Source: Anseranas semipalmata
Taxonomy: Eukaryota; Chordata; Aves; Anseriformes; Anseranatidae
DNA length: 64,000 nt
Assembly: GCA_013399115.1 (NCBI GenBank)
Contig: VXAA01001291.1
Coordinates: 1-64,000, forward strand
Direction of reading: 5' to 3'
Made by a program: the position numbers and the translations under genes. Position 1 is the first letter of the stretch; each line of letters starts with the position of its first letter. Positions 12,001-26,071 of this stretch are shown here, in pieces. The notes under the pieces were generated by a model, which saw nothing but the letters and a program-made list of their open reading frames with translations, was not told the DNA's origin and made no database searches.

Positions 12001-15000
12001 AGACCTTTGAAGAAAGGGAAATATCCTGCCAACCTGATGCTGAGATCTATCTTGTTCCACCATGTGGTCCAAATCATCAGAGTTTTCCATGGCTCCCTTT
12101 CCTCCTCGGGGCACACAGGGCAGCACTCTGCCTTGCTGAATAAAGGAATTTGGGGGCCAGGATGACAGCATTATTTGAGGAAAATTCAAGTGAAAAATTA
12201 CTTGATAATGGAAGTTGTTACTGTGCCTAAAAATATCTCAGTGACTCAGATTACTGAAAACGGCAAAGCTATAGAGCAAAACCGTAGCCTCTTCTCAGCA
12301 GTCAGCTGGCTTCATTCACTAGCCTGGCATCTCTTTCGCCTTATGTTTTTAATATCATAAGCTTTTTTTTTTTTTTTTTTTTAAGTCTACAATAAGTTAA
12401 TGTTTAATGGATTGCCATGTACTGTTCTTGGTGTTTACATGTTCTCCAAGTAACCAAATTTGTAGAGCAAATTAAAAGTCTGTAAGACCAGGAAAAGCGA
12501 ATTACAGATATTTGTTGCTCAGAAACTATCGCCTTGTTCGGTCCCACATGCCCCCAAAATAAACGGTTTCAATTACGTTTTCACCTTCCCCAGCAATATT
12601 AACATCTCTCGCGGTTGCTTGCCAGGGCTATTGCTCCTTAGTCTGCAACTGTTACGGCTTTGTGCACATATGCTTCCTGTGAATGTGCAACCTTGCAAAG
12701 TACCACGGTCCCAGTGTTTGCAGTGTAACCTATTAAACCAGGCTGGCTCAGGACCAGGAGCACTAGAGAAGCATGGGAGAAGGAAAGGTGGAGACTACAA
12801 TGTTGTTGATGCTTTTTTTATATACTAATGAAATACGTGGGTGTGGCCTGGTTCTTTCACCGACCAAAATATAAATAGCCACGGAGAGTTTTCCACTCCC
12901 AAATGCGCAAATTTCCACTGAATGGGGTCCCAACATTACACTATAGGTAACTGGCTTGGTTCCTCCAGAAGTTGTTACACATGGGCACTTGGCCCGTTAA
13001 TCTAAAGGTCCAGGGATCCCTCCTTCAGACCCAGCACAGGTGAGACCTCAGGCTCTTGCCCCTGTTCCCCCTAAGGGACTGTCCCACAAACAACTGTGAA
13101 GGAAGCCACCAAATTCCTCAAAAACCCATGATGCTGATGGGAAAGCAGGGGACCCTGGGAACGCCATCTTCCCTATGCGCATACTTTAAGTCTATTACCT
13201 ACTTTGCATGATGTCTTGGGCTCGTTTTTCATGTGTCAGAGACGTCTGTGGTGATGAGACCCGAGGTGACCTACTTCCAGGCTGGAGGAATCGCTGTGGC
13301 GCAGAGCCCCTGCACCCTTGTGGGAAGGGATGTGTGAATCTCCCTGGTCCATGGCATGGGACATCTCAAACACCAGTGGCTGTAGTAAGCCAGCACCACG
13401 GGACCTAAGGAAACAAAATACAATTTTTGGGTTTGAAATCAACAGAGAAAAGAAATCATGCTTGTGTTGTTGACAGTAACATTCCCATTGGTGCTGACAG
13501 AGCCAGGATTAGGCCCAGGCTGTACCCCTGTGTTTTCCCAGGCTCATGAGGATTTTAAATTCTGGATTTCAAATGATAGTTTATTTCTGGCTGACCTGTT
13601 TGGCTTGAACTGTTATGTGTTTTCGACTGTTGGACTTATTTTTAATCTACTGTATTAGTACACAAACTTAATCAAGAACAAAATGTTACCAATGCAGAGT
13701 TTTGTTCCTACCCCCTCCTATCAGTGGAGCAGTTTAAAGTTCCCTAAATCTATAGAGATCTGCCTGCGACATCTGACTCCTTTCAGAACATTACTACATT
13801 CCTTGCACTGTAAATATACAAAGGGGAGGGAAGAGGCAAACATGAATGCGCATCGGCTACAACTCTCTTGCTTACAAGAAATGCCACAGTGCAGATTTTA
13901 ACAATTAACATTCCTACCATGTAGGCAGCTACGGATAAAGCTCATACTACTATTATTTTTTTGGTCAAAGAAACTTCTCACACACGCACATTTGGGACAT
14001 TTTTTGTCATTTGATGTCAATGGCAGGCTGTGACATTCCTCTGTGTTATTTTTTTCCTCCTTGCTATTTGAAGAACGAGATTTTATCTTTCTTTCCCATC
14101 CCCCCTTCCTTTACCCCATGCCTATTTTACTAAAACCTGCCTTTCGGGTCAGCATGCTGGTAAGAGATTAATTTTACACTGCAAGAAACACCAAGCGGAC
14201 TATTTCAGCTTTGACATATGAGAAGCCTGTTACAATATTGCAGTTTCTCTAAATTAAATATTAGGAAAAATTAAACCCAATTGTGGTTCGTATTCCTATG
14301 GAAAATATTTCTGTTCAAAACAGTCCCTCCATGCTAAATGACTGAAGTAACTGAAAACACAATAAATATGCAGCAAGTTAAAAACCCAGATTATTCAGGT
14401 TTTAAGGCTTATAACTAAAAGTGGTTTAATGTTTCATGCCTAATAATAGATTACTCCTATCACATTTCTAACCTTTATTTCTACCAGCTTTGAAGTCCAG
14501 CCATATAAAGACTGTTTGTAGAACCACACGAAAGTTAAAGCAAATATTACTCAGAGTGATTCATATGAACAAGAATTTGCAATGAAGGCAGAGGGTTTTT
14601 TGTGTCTGTATCAAAGGAAATGAAATGTTTGCAATATTTTCCAGTTGATAAATGCATTAAAACATTTTAGTTGTGCTGTACGAACACTGCTGACATAAAC
14701 AGACTTTGACCTGAAACAGATTGTATTAAGCTCTGTGGGGGAGGCAGCATTAAAAAAATAAATAAAAAAAAGAAATAAAATACAAATTCCTAGATTTCAA
14801 AATCTGCCACAAGGTCACTGCAATCCTTAATTAGCTGAATACATTAAGAGAAGGCTAGAACACAGATTCTGTAAAGAGAGCAAGTGTATGTTTAATCCTC
14901 TGTTCTTTGCTTACAGATTACCCTTTCAGAATGAGTAACCTTATTTTCTTTTTAAATATCTATTTACCTTTTTGAGCTTTGCATAGCAAAGCAGATTTTT

Positions 15001-16194
15001 TTTCCACTGTTGCAAAAGAAATTAATTTGTTGCTAGTTGCTATGCATTGGCAGGATTTCTGCATAAAGAATGTAAGCCATCTATCTTTGTATTCAAGATA
15101 TAGTTAATCTGGCAGTTAAAATACTTTGGAAACATTTTGATGACTTATCTGGAAAAGTAGCTTTGCATTTTCAAAGAAAACTCAGAACTGTATTGCAAGG
15201 GGAAGATAAAAGATATATGAAGTGTTTGTTCCAAGCGATACTATTCATTTAAAGATCAGAATGTAACCCCACCCAAGCAATTATTGTGGAAAAACAAGAG
15301 AAAAATCCTTATACAGCTCTCTGACACAGTCTTTATTTGGGAAACAAAATAACTATATTACAGTTATAGCCTAATGGATTGCAAGCTGTTTTATTAGAGT
15401 CAGCTGAATCCTGTTTAGCATAAAAAAGAACTCTGTTTGCTATCAAGAACACATTTACATTAATATGACTTTGACAAAGTAAAATAAAATCGCATTAAGA
15501 TGATGTAAGTAGATAAGACAATGAAATCTCTGTGAGATAGTTTTGGCACACCAATTAGAGTCAAGTCCCTACAGGAAAGAAACATATTTTTACACCAAGT
15601 ATTTATGTGTTTTTAAGTTGTAGAGTGGCCAAAATTAATTCCATGCTTAACATATTTCCAGCAAGGGGGAAAAAGTTTATTATTATCTTTATTTTTCCCT
15701 TGAAAAGGTAAAATTTCTGATAAACTACATTTTTATTTGCAATAATACAAACAAGTTTTGTTCTCTGTACTAGCCTGTAATCATCCTGATTATTGCAAGG
15801 GACTTTCCAATATAGAGCAGCTGAAAACAAGGTTTTAGATTACATGGTAATTTAGGAATGCATGAAAAGCCAAGCAGTCACCATAATAGAGCACTGCATA
15901 AACTTCATGGCTTTTACAGCAAAACATAACATATGTTTTGTGATTCATTCAAATGATTTTTCAGTTTTTTGGGCAGGGTTCTATCAAAATATGTTGAGAT
16001 CTAGTACTCGTCCTACATTTCGGGAACCTTATTCCTCTGCAAACGACAACCACCACAACAAAACTTTGATGTCTCTCTTTTTAGTTCGGTCATTAAAAGA
16101 AAGGCAGTGATGGATGGCGATAATGCCGTGGCTTTTATGACTAATCAGGCCTTGGCAGCCTCAATATTTCTTTTGTAGTGAAACTTTAATATTC
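9081..16194. other. Noncoding, intron or intergenic
   Basis: AT-rich, mostly unique sequence. Short frames (for example 10092-10382 plus and 11408-11914 minus) have no recognisable domains and no consistent splice pairs. A TATA-like ATATAAATAG string occurs near 12869 without other promoter signs. No RNA gene or interspersed repeat is recognised apart from the T run at 12363-12382. Confidence 0.6.
12363..12382. repeat. Poly(T) run of 20
   Basis: Uninterrupted run of 20 T, followed by AAGTCT. No associated element is recognised. Confidence 0.9.
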
Positions 16195-16422
16195 CTTTGG
16201 CCGCGCGCAGACCTTTTTTTCCTCCTTTCGGACCTCCGTTACGCAAGCTCCTTACGGAGCGGCGCAGCGCGGCTGTTCCCCAAAGCCAGCGCCCCCGCGC
16301 AGCGCCGCGCAGCGCAGCGCCGCCCCGCGCAGCCCCGCCGCCGCCTGCGGAGCGAACTTGCGGCAGCGGACACCAGGTGTCTCCACTTCGCCGGGCTGAG
16401 GCTCCAAGAGGGGCCCGCTACC
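16195..16422. promoter_or_regulatory. Isolated CpG-rich patch (candidate CpG island)
   Basis: A sharply bounded CpG-rich block, including GCGCAGCGCCGCGCAGCGCA-type sequence, sits between AT-rich flanks. It begins with GGCCGCGCGCAG and fades before an A-rich stretch at about 16424-16443. Such islands usually mark promoters or developmental regulatory elements. No donor pair or coding exon can be assigned; open frames on both strands (16197-16607 plus, 16252-16449 minus) are expected from base composition. At about 230 bp it is short for a formal CpG island. Confidence 0.45.
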
Positions 16423-19400
16423 CAAAAAAGAAAAAAAAAAAAAAGCCATTAAGGTTGGTTTTTTCCATCGCTTCTAATCTGCCTGTTGCAAGGCTGCGTG
16501 CGCAAGGCAGAGGGTACGCGCTCGCAGATATTCCTATGCCGGGATCGTATTTTGTCACTCGATACGCCTCAGCCAGGCAAGGCAGGACTTTCCAGAGTTT
16601 GAAATAATCCAAATTCAATCACTTTAAAGCTGCTACAATATGCAAGTCCTGGCAGCCGTTTTAAATTAATGGAACATCAGATGTGCTCTGATCCTTTCAA
16701 TTTCCTTGGGCAAGGGAAATTCTGCTGCGGTGGTAGCAGCAGGGGAAATGCGGGGCTATCAGTAAAATAAACGTCAGCTTTTGTCTGCTGATAAAAAACG
16801 CACACAGCAAAAAAAGGCACAGTATTTACTGCCCCATTATTAAAATGTATTTCTCTGTGCAGTAAGGATTATCCTAGTGTTTTGGACAAGTGAACGCTAT
16901 GCAGTCTGAGCCATATGAATGGACGTTACGATTAAACCAAAATACGAGATTGCTTTTTATTTGGGGTTTTACAAACAGCCAATTTTTTTTTTGTTTGGGT
17001 GTAGATATTTATTTTTTTGTGCCTGCTGGCAAGTTTATCAATATAAATACTAGAATGCCAGCCACGAAAGCCCAGTCCCAGGGCATAGATGGGATTTTGG
17101 CAAGAACTGGAGAAAAAAAAAAAATCTCCATAGAGAGCCCATGCAAATTCCCTTGGTTTGAGGTTTACTTTGCAAGTGTAAACATTCATCGGATTTGTCA
17201 AAAGGCTCGCAGACTCGAGAACCTTTTGATCAAACCTTGGCTGTGTTTTGAGGAAACCTGTGCTGGAATATGGTTTTCAAGATGCAGCTCAGTGGCTTTG
17301 CTTTTGAAATACAAACAAGCCCAAAAATTCAAACCAAGGCTCCGAACCTTCACACAAGCTTTTATGGTGCACGGTTTTTGCTGATACGTAGGGCTTACCA
17401 CCTAGGGCTATGTCCTGGCTGCAAGGGCATGTGTTTCATAAAGTCTTTTTCCTGAAACAATGCGATACAAGCTGTCAGAGTTAAATTCAGGACAAGGTAT
17501 TTCTTTAATTCTGATTTTTCAGTTATTTGCTTTATATGAGGAGAGCCTGGCTGCTTCTGTGCTAAGCGAGACTCACATTGCCAGACAGTATGTTTTAAGT
17601 TATTTTTAAAAACGCTGGCTTTTGAAGGCTCTTAAATCCTTTGATGTAAATGAAAATAAAATCATAGTTTGAAATCTAACACAGACTTTTAATCTTGATC
17701 TTAAAAGCGTGAATCATGCTACAGCATAGAGTAAAACTATTTTCTGTCCTTTCCATTCACCTTCTCCACACATGCTGATATTTATGGGTGGCAATTAGAG
17801 ATCTCAGGTAGTCCCAGGTGCCTTGTGCCAAGCTCTGTACACAGCTACTGCCTGACAGTCTATGGATGAGATTTCCAGAGTCTTACTCATTTAAATATGA
17901 CATTTCAAGCAAGCCTGATTTAAACAACGCAAAGCAGAAGCAAGATGTCTCAACTTCCATGTTGATCTTAGATCGATTACTGTCTCGAAGAGAAGATCTA
18001 GTGGTAAGGTAGGCATGTTGCAATAAAATAGCAGAAAAAACTTATCCCATAGCCTCCTTTGAAAATCCAGCCATCATTTCCTGTCAGAGCTGAGGCAGAG
18101 CCCAAGCCCAGTCCCAGCCCAGAGACAAAGCCTGACTGCAACTGCTCCCCTGGATCTCAGAAGTGCAGCCAGTGCAGGGATGCTGTTTTTCAAATACTGG
18201 GTGAAGAATGATCAGCTGAAATGCTCACATTTTTAATCAGACTTTCTCACGCTTTCCCTTAATGCTAAAAGGAGAAGTTGACAGGACATCTTATTCAACA
18301 GTGCTACAGCACAATGACAGAGTCCTTCTTGGAGGAGCCCTGTCATACACCTTCTCACCACGAACTGGGTCACTGCTAATACCCCAACACCATTTCTCCC
18401 TTCTAAGTGATGTCACTCAGAGATAGCCATGCTGACCACAGCCCCGAACAGCAGGTGTTGTGCAGGGGACCTGTATGGGCACAAACAGGTTGACATTTCC
18501 TACTGGAAGGTTTAGCACATCGTGGGTTTGGCCTCATTTTCCATGTGCTCCTCAGAAAAGCCAGAGAGACCTTCTTCTCCCAAATCTGCCAGCAGAAGCA
18601 TCCCTTCCCTTTGCCTTCATCAAGCAGGGATTAGGGGCTGCCAAAGTGTTTCACTTGGGACGGGCATTTGGCAGGGGCAGCAGGTACCAAACCCCATTGC
18701 CTCTCCCAGTGGTCCTCAAACAAAGGTGACAGCAAAGTCACGTGGGGGTCCTCTCCTTAGGCCAAAGTGCTCCCTGAGATACTCCGCCAAGCCAACTGCT
18801 TGGGAACTGCAAGGGTGCAGCATGGCTGATGGCAGCCAGACATGTTGGGGGCTTTCATCCCAATGCTCATCCCAAGAGCTGCCGGGAAGCTGCTCACAGC
18901 CGGCGAGTGCCCGTCTGCAAGCAGGGGCATGCTGTGCGGGGAAGGGGTACCTGGCTCTTGAGGCTGTGCCATGGACATTGTCAGATTACTTTCATTCTCC
19001 AGAATCCTGCCATGGTTTTTGTCCCAGAAAAATAGGCTGTGATCTGCAAGAAATAAATTCCAGTGTTTGCTTACAAATTGCGCAGTCTGCCAACAGACCA
19101 TGACAGAATAAACAATCAAGAGATATCAGTCAAATTCATCTTACCTGTATCAACCAGGCATGGAACGCCATGTATGAATCCTTCTGGATTTAAAACTCTT
19201 CATGACCTTCACTTGAGTTTTAAGGTGAAGAGTTTCAAGATTTGTCCCTAAATAAAAAGTGCCAAACTAATAAAACAGCATGGTGGAGTTCCCATTTACT
19301 GCACACAACAGTCAAGATATTCAGACTTATTGCTCCCACTACAATTGTAATTCAGTTTCCTTGCTCATACATAATGGTTTTATCTACTCTGAATGGGGTT

Positions 19401-22400
19401 ATCTTTAGTTCCTTAACAAGCCCATATAATTCAGCTGTCACAGTTTCCATAAGAACAGTAACTTGGAATTTCCTGCCTTTAATTTGGACTAACTCCTGTC
19501 TACAGCACTGCATTAACGATGTTTCCAATGTATGTGATGACTATGAAATCAATCATTAAGTATATGTTACATATATATTTAGAATGTTCAAGTAGCAATT
19601 GTAGAGGTAACATCCCAAAGTAATGTAAGGATCTCATCTTGACAAATCTAACGGTCCCAGCTCAGCTGCCTCATCTCTGCTGCAGACTTTGCAGCTGGGC
19701 TCTCCTGCCCGAGCAGGCAGAGACAACCCATGTGAACCTGTCCCAGGTCTCTTCCCTGCCACAGGGACATCTCCTGTTGTCTGACCATGAGAGGATGGTC
19801 GTCCTCAGGACAGAAATCCCTCCTGGTGCACACAACAGCACCTTACCTGCCACAGAAGCACGTTTGGGGAACATTCAGACAGTCCCATTGCATTGAGCTG
19901 TGGCCAGCCCCCAGGGAGAGACTTCTATTGCTATCTCTATTTTGTAAAGAGCCGAAGCAGAACATTTAGTGGTTGAGACCCGAGGCTTCCCAATTAGCCA
20001 TCCAGTCGCATATTGACAGATGGTTGTTTCTATTTTTGCTTCCCTTATTCCAGGCTCATTCATTCAGTGCACTTCTTTTAATTACACAGAACCATGTGCC
20101 CAAAAGCTTGCCCACTTTTTTCTGAGTGCATTGGTTGGTCTAACAGGAGACGCTGCCTTTCCCTAAAACACTGCTTTGGAGTTTCACCATTTGGTTTGTG
20201 GCAACAAACAAGATCTCCAGTTTTACTATGCTTGTACTTGGCAGTTCCCCTGCACTTCAGGAGACCAACAGTTCCCAGAGAAGAGCAACTATTACCTCTC
20301 CCTTGTCTCAGAGCTTCCTGCCACATACCCACAAGCCAAGCTGGCAAGGAGATGCATCAGCATGCAGCAGAAGGCAACAAATGTTCAGGATGAGGTGATC
20401 TACTTCAGCATAAACTCAAGCAAGGCAGCATCACAAAGACCTACTAAATCTCCCTTTCTAGCTTTCCTCCCTCAAAAGCACAGGTGCTCAATTCAATATA
20501 CATGTAAGCCAAAATATACATGAGGACTAAGCAGCCCAGGAGTGACATGTTGCTTCAGTCCTCTTCCCCTGACTCCATATCCTCTTCTCATCCCAAAGAT
20601 CTTCTAAAATGTTGATTATTTTCAAACTAAGCAGGTCCTAATTTGCAGGATAAAAAGAAACGGAGGTGAAAAACTAGACCCACTGAAGGCTGGAGTGGGT
20701 GACCTCCAGCATAGCTCTGGCCGGAACGAGCTGCTCCCATGCTGGCTGCAAGCTGCCCTCCCTGGAAAAGCAAAGGGCTGGAGCCAGACCAAGGGGCTCA
20801 GGGCTATCTGAGCAGAGCCAGCACCACACACATGGTTTTAGAACCATTTGCCATTCCTGGAAGGATCTCAACCTGCAGCCCACCATTGTTACGCTGCTTA
20901 CAGGGCATGGCTCTTACCCATTTATCTCCTGTTCAGTTGTGATCAATGGCCCTATGGAAAAATGGCATCAATAATGAATAAGCAGCAAATGATGTGCTCT
21001 GTCTCTCCGGCTCTGGCTATAACGCTATAATGGTTCTGGTGGTACAAATTACTTCACCATAGTCATGTTGATTTTTACCAGCTGGGAATCTGGCCCAAGT
21101 TTTATCTAGTTCAGGAGGGAAATAAAACAGTATCATGGCTGAATTGACAACACAGGTAGACCACAATTTCCACAAAATCTGGCTGGTGGGATGATATGGC
21201 TATTTGCACTGACCAGCTGGCACAAGCACAGTTTACCAAGCATGGAAAACATATCCAGGCACAGAGAGGCTGCTACTAGCTTGGCTGGGCATCACGTGAG
21301 GCTCTGGCACAAAATCCCTGCATGAACCAAAGCTTTCTAGAGAGTCTGCAAGAAGATGCAAAAGCCTGTCCAAGGCTGAGCAGGCAGTGCCAGTGACACA
21401 GCAGATGCATATGTTTCTAAGAATACTGACTGGCAGCCTGGCACTCTGGTGAGTGCTGGAAGCTGCACTGCACATGCACACACAGCCACTATCATTAGAA
21501 TTTTGCAGCTTTGGCACCTCTTCCTAATTTACTTAATTTCTATTTATACCATTCTGTTTCTGTTTTGAGCCTTTATCAGATGCTGACATGTTTTCTGCAG
21601 AGCCAAACTTTGAAAGGAGGCTTTGGAAAGAAATCATTTAAGGGGAGCTTAAAATAGTCAGAGCACTTGGAAGGGCCGTTCCCAACCTAGCAGTGGCCAC
21701 TGTAGCTGTGAAAAGGCAATTTGGCCAGTTTTCCCCAGAGCTAGAGCAGTGCTCTCCTGCCTAGGAGAGGCAGATCCCTGAGTGTCTGTGGAACAGCTGG
21801 AGAGTCTGGGAAGGCCATCTGAGAAAAACACTGACAGCAGGCCTAGGCTTTCCACACATGGCTCTGAACCTCCATTTTCCAATGGGGTCTGCAAATCAAG
21901 GGAAGCTGATAACCACAGCATAATAATGTTCTAGCTCTATCTCTGGGGTAGCTAGCAATTGTGGCCAACCAATGACTAGTTTTGAAATAAATTGCCTAGT
22001 TAGCATGATCATACTGCAAGCATGGGCAGAGCGTGGGGGGTAACACTTTCTTTCCTTTGCCTCCATCTGTGACCCAGTGATATGTTTGTCATGGCTTGGC
22101 TGGAGGACATATGGAGCTTCTGAGGAACAGCTTCTAGGAAAAAGCTGTATACGCTTTGCTTGAGCTGCATTGATTTAAAGTTTCGGCTTTTAAAACTCCA
22201 AGAGCTCAAATACAAGTAGCAGATCAGAAGAACACAGCTGTTGATGTTGACATGTTGCTGGCCTTATGGAATGATGATAAACAGCTGGAAATGCATTTGA
22301 TGAACTGGGGAATAGGGACAGAGTAAAGAATTTCAGGCTCACTGCAACACTACAAAAAGGCGATCAACTGAGGACATCAAATTCTTTCTTTGCAAATCAT

Positions 22401-23216
22401 TTGTAGATCTTTCACTGCTTCATACTACAATGAGCTTCAGCTCTCTGGCTTCAGAAAGACACGCATGGCAAGGCTGTAAGCTTCCAAGCTGGCCAAGCCT
22501 GCACAGACTCACTGTTAAAACCTCACAATATGGCAAAAATATTTAAGGTGGATGAGTATCTTCAGGCAGAAGATGTCAGAAGAGAAACCTTGTTTCTCTG
22601 TGGATGACTAAGAAGATGCAGAATGGGTTCAGTAGGAAATCTTCTTGGAGGAACCTCCTTTCTTTTCTTTTTCCCCCCTGAATAATTACACCAATAGCAA
22701 GTCCTTCATGCAGAGTGGTCCAAGACTTCAGAGCATGCTGCTCCCTACACGCCTGTCTCAAAGGACAGGTGTGGCATTGACAGCTGTAGGACTTCTCTAC
22801 AAGCCATTCCCCAGGGGGACCAGCTACAGAAGCACTGAAAGCCCTATCTTAGAGCTGCCTTAAAACTGGGGAGCTTATCTCTGTATTTCAATGGCTCCTG
22901 GTGTTGTATTCTGCCATAAGCTTTAATTGTTGCTATTCTGAAGAAAGCTTTTGTTCAATACAAATGCCTACTTCACAATGACATCACCCAAGACTGGATA
23001 AAAAAAAAAAAAGCACAGCCTGGAGTAGTCAGGCATGTGATGATGTATAAATAGCACTGACAGAACAATATTATAAACTATTGGTACAACTGAGATAAAA
23101 ATAGCAAGTTGCTGATTCATCTAAGATATCGGCTAGAGGGATGGCAGGAGGTTCAGCTACAGTAAACCTTCCCAGCTAAAAGCAGGCTACTTCACCATGA
23201 ATCAGCTGCTCAGATC

Positions 23217-23241
23217 TTTTTTTTTTCTTTTTTTTTTTTTT
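23217..23241. repeat. Interrupted poly(T) tract
   Basis: Ten T, one C and fourteen T, running into CAG. On the plus strand it looks like a polypyrimidine tract with an acceptor, but no credible exon follows. Confidence 0.85.
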
Positions 23242-26070
23242 CAGAAAAGCACCTGTCTCTTGCGTCTTCAGTCCTCCATTACTGAACACATGAAAAATAG
23301 GGACTGAATTTTCTTCTGTTTCCCTTATGCTGAAATGTGCTACAGTCAGAAAATTCTCTAAGGTGTTATAAACATGTAAGAAAGGCAGAAGCATTTCTAA
23401 AACTGCCTGCCACATGCTTGGTAACAGCAAGGTTTGATGGTATTGTTCACAGCTTTTTCTGCTTTGCCTATCTTTAGAAAAACAAACAAGGGAGCATTAT
23501 TTCAATATAACTGGAAATGTTGAACCATACTTGCAACACCTCTGAATCTCTAATGACTAGGTCATTTTATGGTTTTCAGTAAGATGCATGCAAAGTCAAG
23601 TACACATCCACAGAGGGTGTTCTTTTCAAATCTTCAAACCTTTCAAATGAAAGAAAATGAAACCTCACACACCAAGCCTAGAAATACAGGAATTAAAGAA
23701 AAAAAGAACATGAGATGGGTGATTTGCTCCTTGGAACACATCAGCTGTGATTACTTGTGCTGTGTCTTGTATGGCCCAGAACTTGTGTTCTTGTTTGAGC
23801 TAATTTTTTAAGTACCTGGATTGTAACAGCAGCCGTACTGATGCTATGCCTGCTCTTCACAGAAAGACCCTGAAGTAAAGTACATAGACTCAGCACCAAA
23901 AACTAGTGCGAGTGCTACAAACTCAGGTGCAGCTGCTCTTGGGAAGTAGAGTCTTGCACTACAGCCTCTACTTCCGCAGCACGTGTTACAGCGACAACAA
24001 GCTGCCCAGTGGAGGATGCTGGCTGGCCACAGAAAAACATGCAGCTCCAGGAATCCCTCTCTTGTGGCAAATTCTCATGCAAGCTCAAGTGAATTCTCCC
24101 ACACTGCAGCCAGCATATTTTTAGATGCAACTAAAAGAGGTCTTAGATGTTTAACTTTCATTTTTTAACACTACAGCCAAATGGCAAAAAGAAGCATACA
24201 TAATAAATGGTAACTTGTAAATTGGAAGATTATGAGGTTTCTCTCCTTTCATATAGGGCAAACTACCCTGTGATCAGAACAAGACTGCTTAGTGCATTGA
24301 CTTGGACTAGTGGGTAGAGACGGGAAATTTACAGCCGGCTTTTTTACCTCCTGCATGACTGACTGTCCCCCACAAAGCCAACTGTTGCTTCTGCATCACC
24401 TTGTGATCACCGCATAATGATGACAAAACCTCCAGAAGCAAGGTCACCCTCTACTTGTGGTGAAAACCTTCCTGATAGATCTCCGTGGACACTGGGTGAC
24501 AGAAATAAGCTCTCCTCAAATCAATGCAATTGTTTTGCAATTGATTACCCATAATTCCACTTATTAGTAACCTATTAAGTTTCTATGTGACAGCAACTTG
24601 TGTCCATATTCTGTTCCTCAAGAGTATGACCTTACACTGCAATCATCATCCACACGAGTATCAACAACGTGGACATGAACATATCAGCCCCATTGAGCAG
24701 CTTGCTTGGTACAAGCAGAGCACTGCATGGACTGACTGCATCTTGGTTTGCATCAAAGCAAACTTGCTTGTTTAGGACCATTAAAATAAGCAAGGCTTAT
24801 ACAGTTACGGAACTTTATATTAATTTTTAAAACTTGCAGATGTTGTAATCTGTACATATGGGAATAATGCCAAATGTTACAACAACAACAAAAATATATT
24901 GGCTGGCTTTTAAAGGTGAAGAGGCAGAATGAAAAATCTCACCCTACCACTACTAAGGCATTGCACATATCTGGTTTTGTACACATCGTTTAGTTAGCAG
25001 CCTTACATTTCTGATAGTGAGCTAATCAACTAATATTTTTATGAGCACAAAACTGAGAAAATAGTGGGGGGGGGAATGACAACAAAAAACCCTTATTTGC
25101 TTTTAAACTATTTTTATACCAACAAAATCCTCCTTGCTATGTTCAGAGTAGACGTTTGCTGAACATGAGTTTCAGAGACCAACAGTAATTCTACATATCT
25201 GCCACATCCCCCTCTGGGACAAGCAGGGCTGGGAAGAAGCACACTTTGGGATGTCACTGCACTGCTGTGTAGCATCTCAAAGAATTTGAGACTCCAGTGT
25301 TACTTTGGCTGAAGTTGCTGGTTGATCAGCATACTGAGGTGCTTTGCAGAGAGCATTTAAGTGATGCACAGTCATCTACATAAGCAACATATGTTTCATA
25401 TTATCAACATCCCCTTTGTATTTCAATTGCATGTCAGTACTGGTAGATCCTACTGATTCTAAGACCAGGTTCAGCTCTGAAGCTCGGGACAATAACAAAA
25501 TAACCTGCTATTTGTTTATGTCAGTAATAAAATCTACAGGCAACTATGATTTGATCATGGCCATAACAGGAAGACTAGCCAACGGAAACCTTCTCAATAA
25601 ATATGAGATGAAGGAAGTGGATGGATTGTCTGTGGATTTTCTAAATCTAGTCCAAGAAGCTGATGGTGATGTTTGAAGTCTCAAATTGTTTTTGACCCCA
25701 GCTTTCCAAAAAATTGCTTGGAGGTCAAAGAGAGATTGTAGCACTCACCTCTTCCCAGCATAATGGTGTTGAGAGACAGAGCAGAGCCAAATGCTACAAC
25801 TGCTGTTTTCCTGTATTCATCAGAAGCAGCCAAGGAGCAAGGGTTGGTGCACTGCCCTAGTATGGCAGGCTCTCCTTACCACCGTCTTCCCTGGGCATCC
25901 CTCCCTGCTTCTCCTCCTGCCCTGCCTCTATTCCTTCTGCCACATGATCAGCTGTATGGATTATCCTGTGCTGTTGGGCTGGGAGAATGGGTGTCCTTGT
26001 ATTGCAATTTAAAGCCATCTGGGAGACTACAGCTGCATATGCATAATCACTGGATAGTTTATTGAATTTT

Positions 26071-26071
26071 N
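26071..26071. other. Single unresolved base (N)
   Basis: One N within otherwise ordinary unique sequence; an ambiguous base call in the assembly. Confidence 1.

Noticed and set aside
12862..12885. TATA-like ATATAAATAG string, possible promoter
   Set aside because: Isolated AT-rich decamer with no CpG enrichment or following exon; common by chance in AT-rich DNA.
18522..19103. 193-codon plus-strand frame
   Set aside because: Ser/Cys/Pro-rich composition typical of chance translation, overlapped by frames on the opposite strand, no splice logic.
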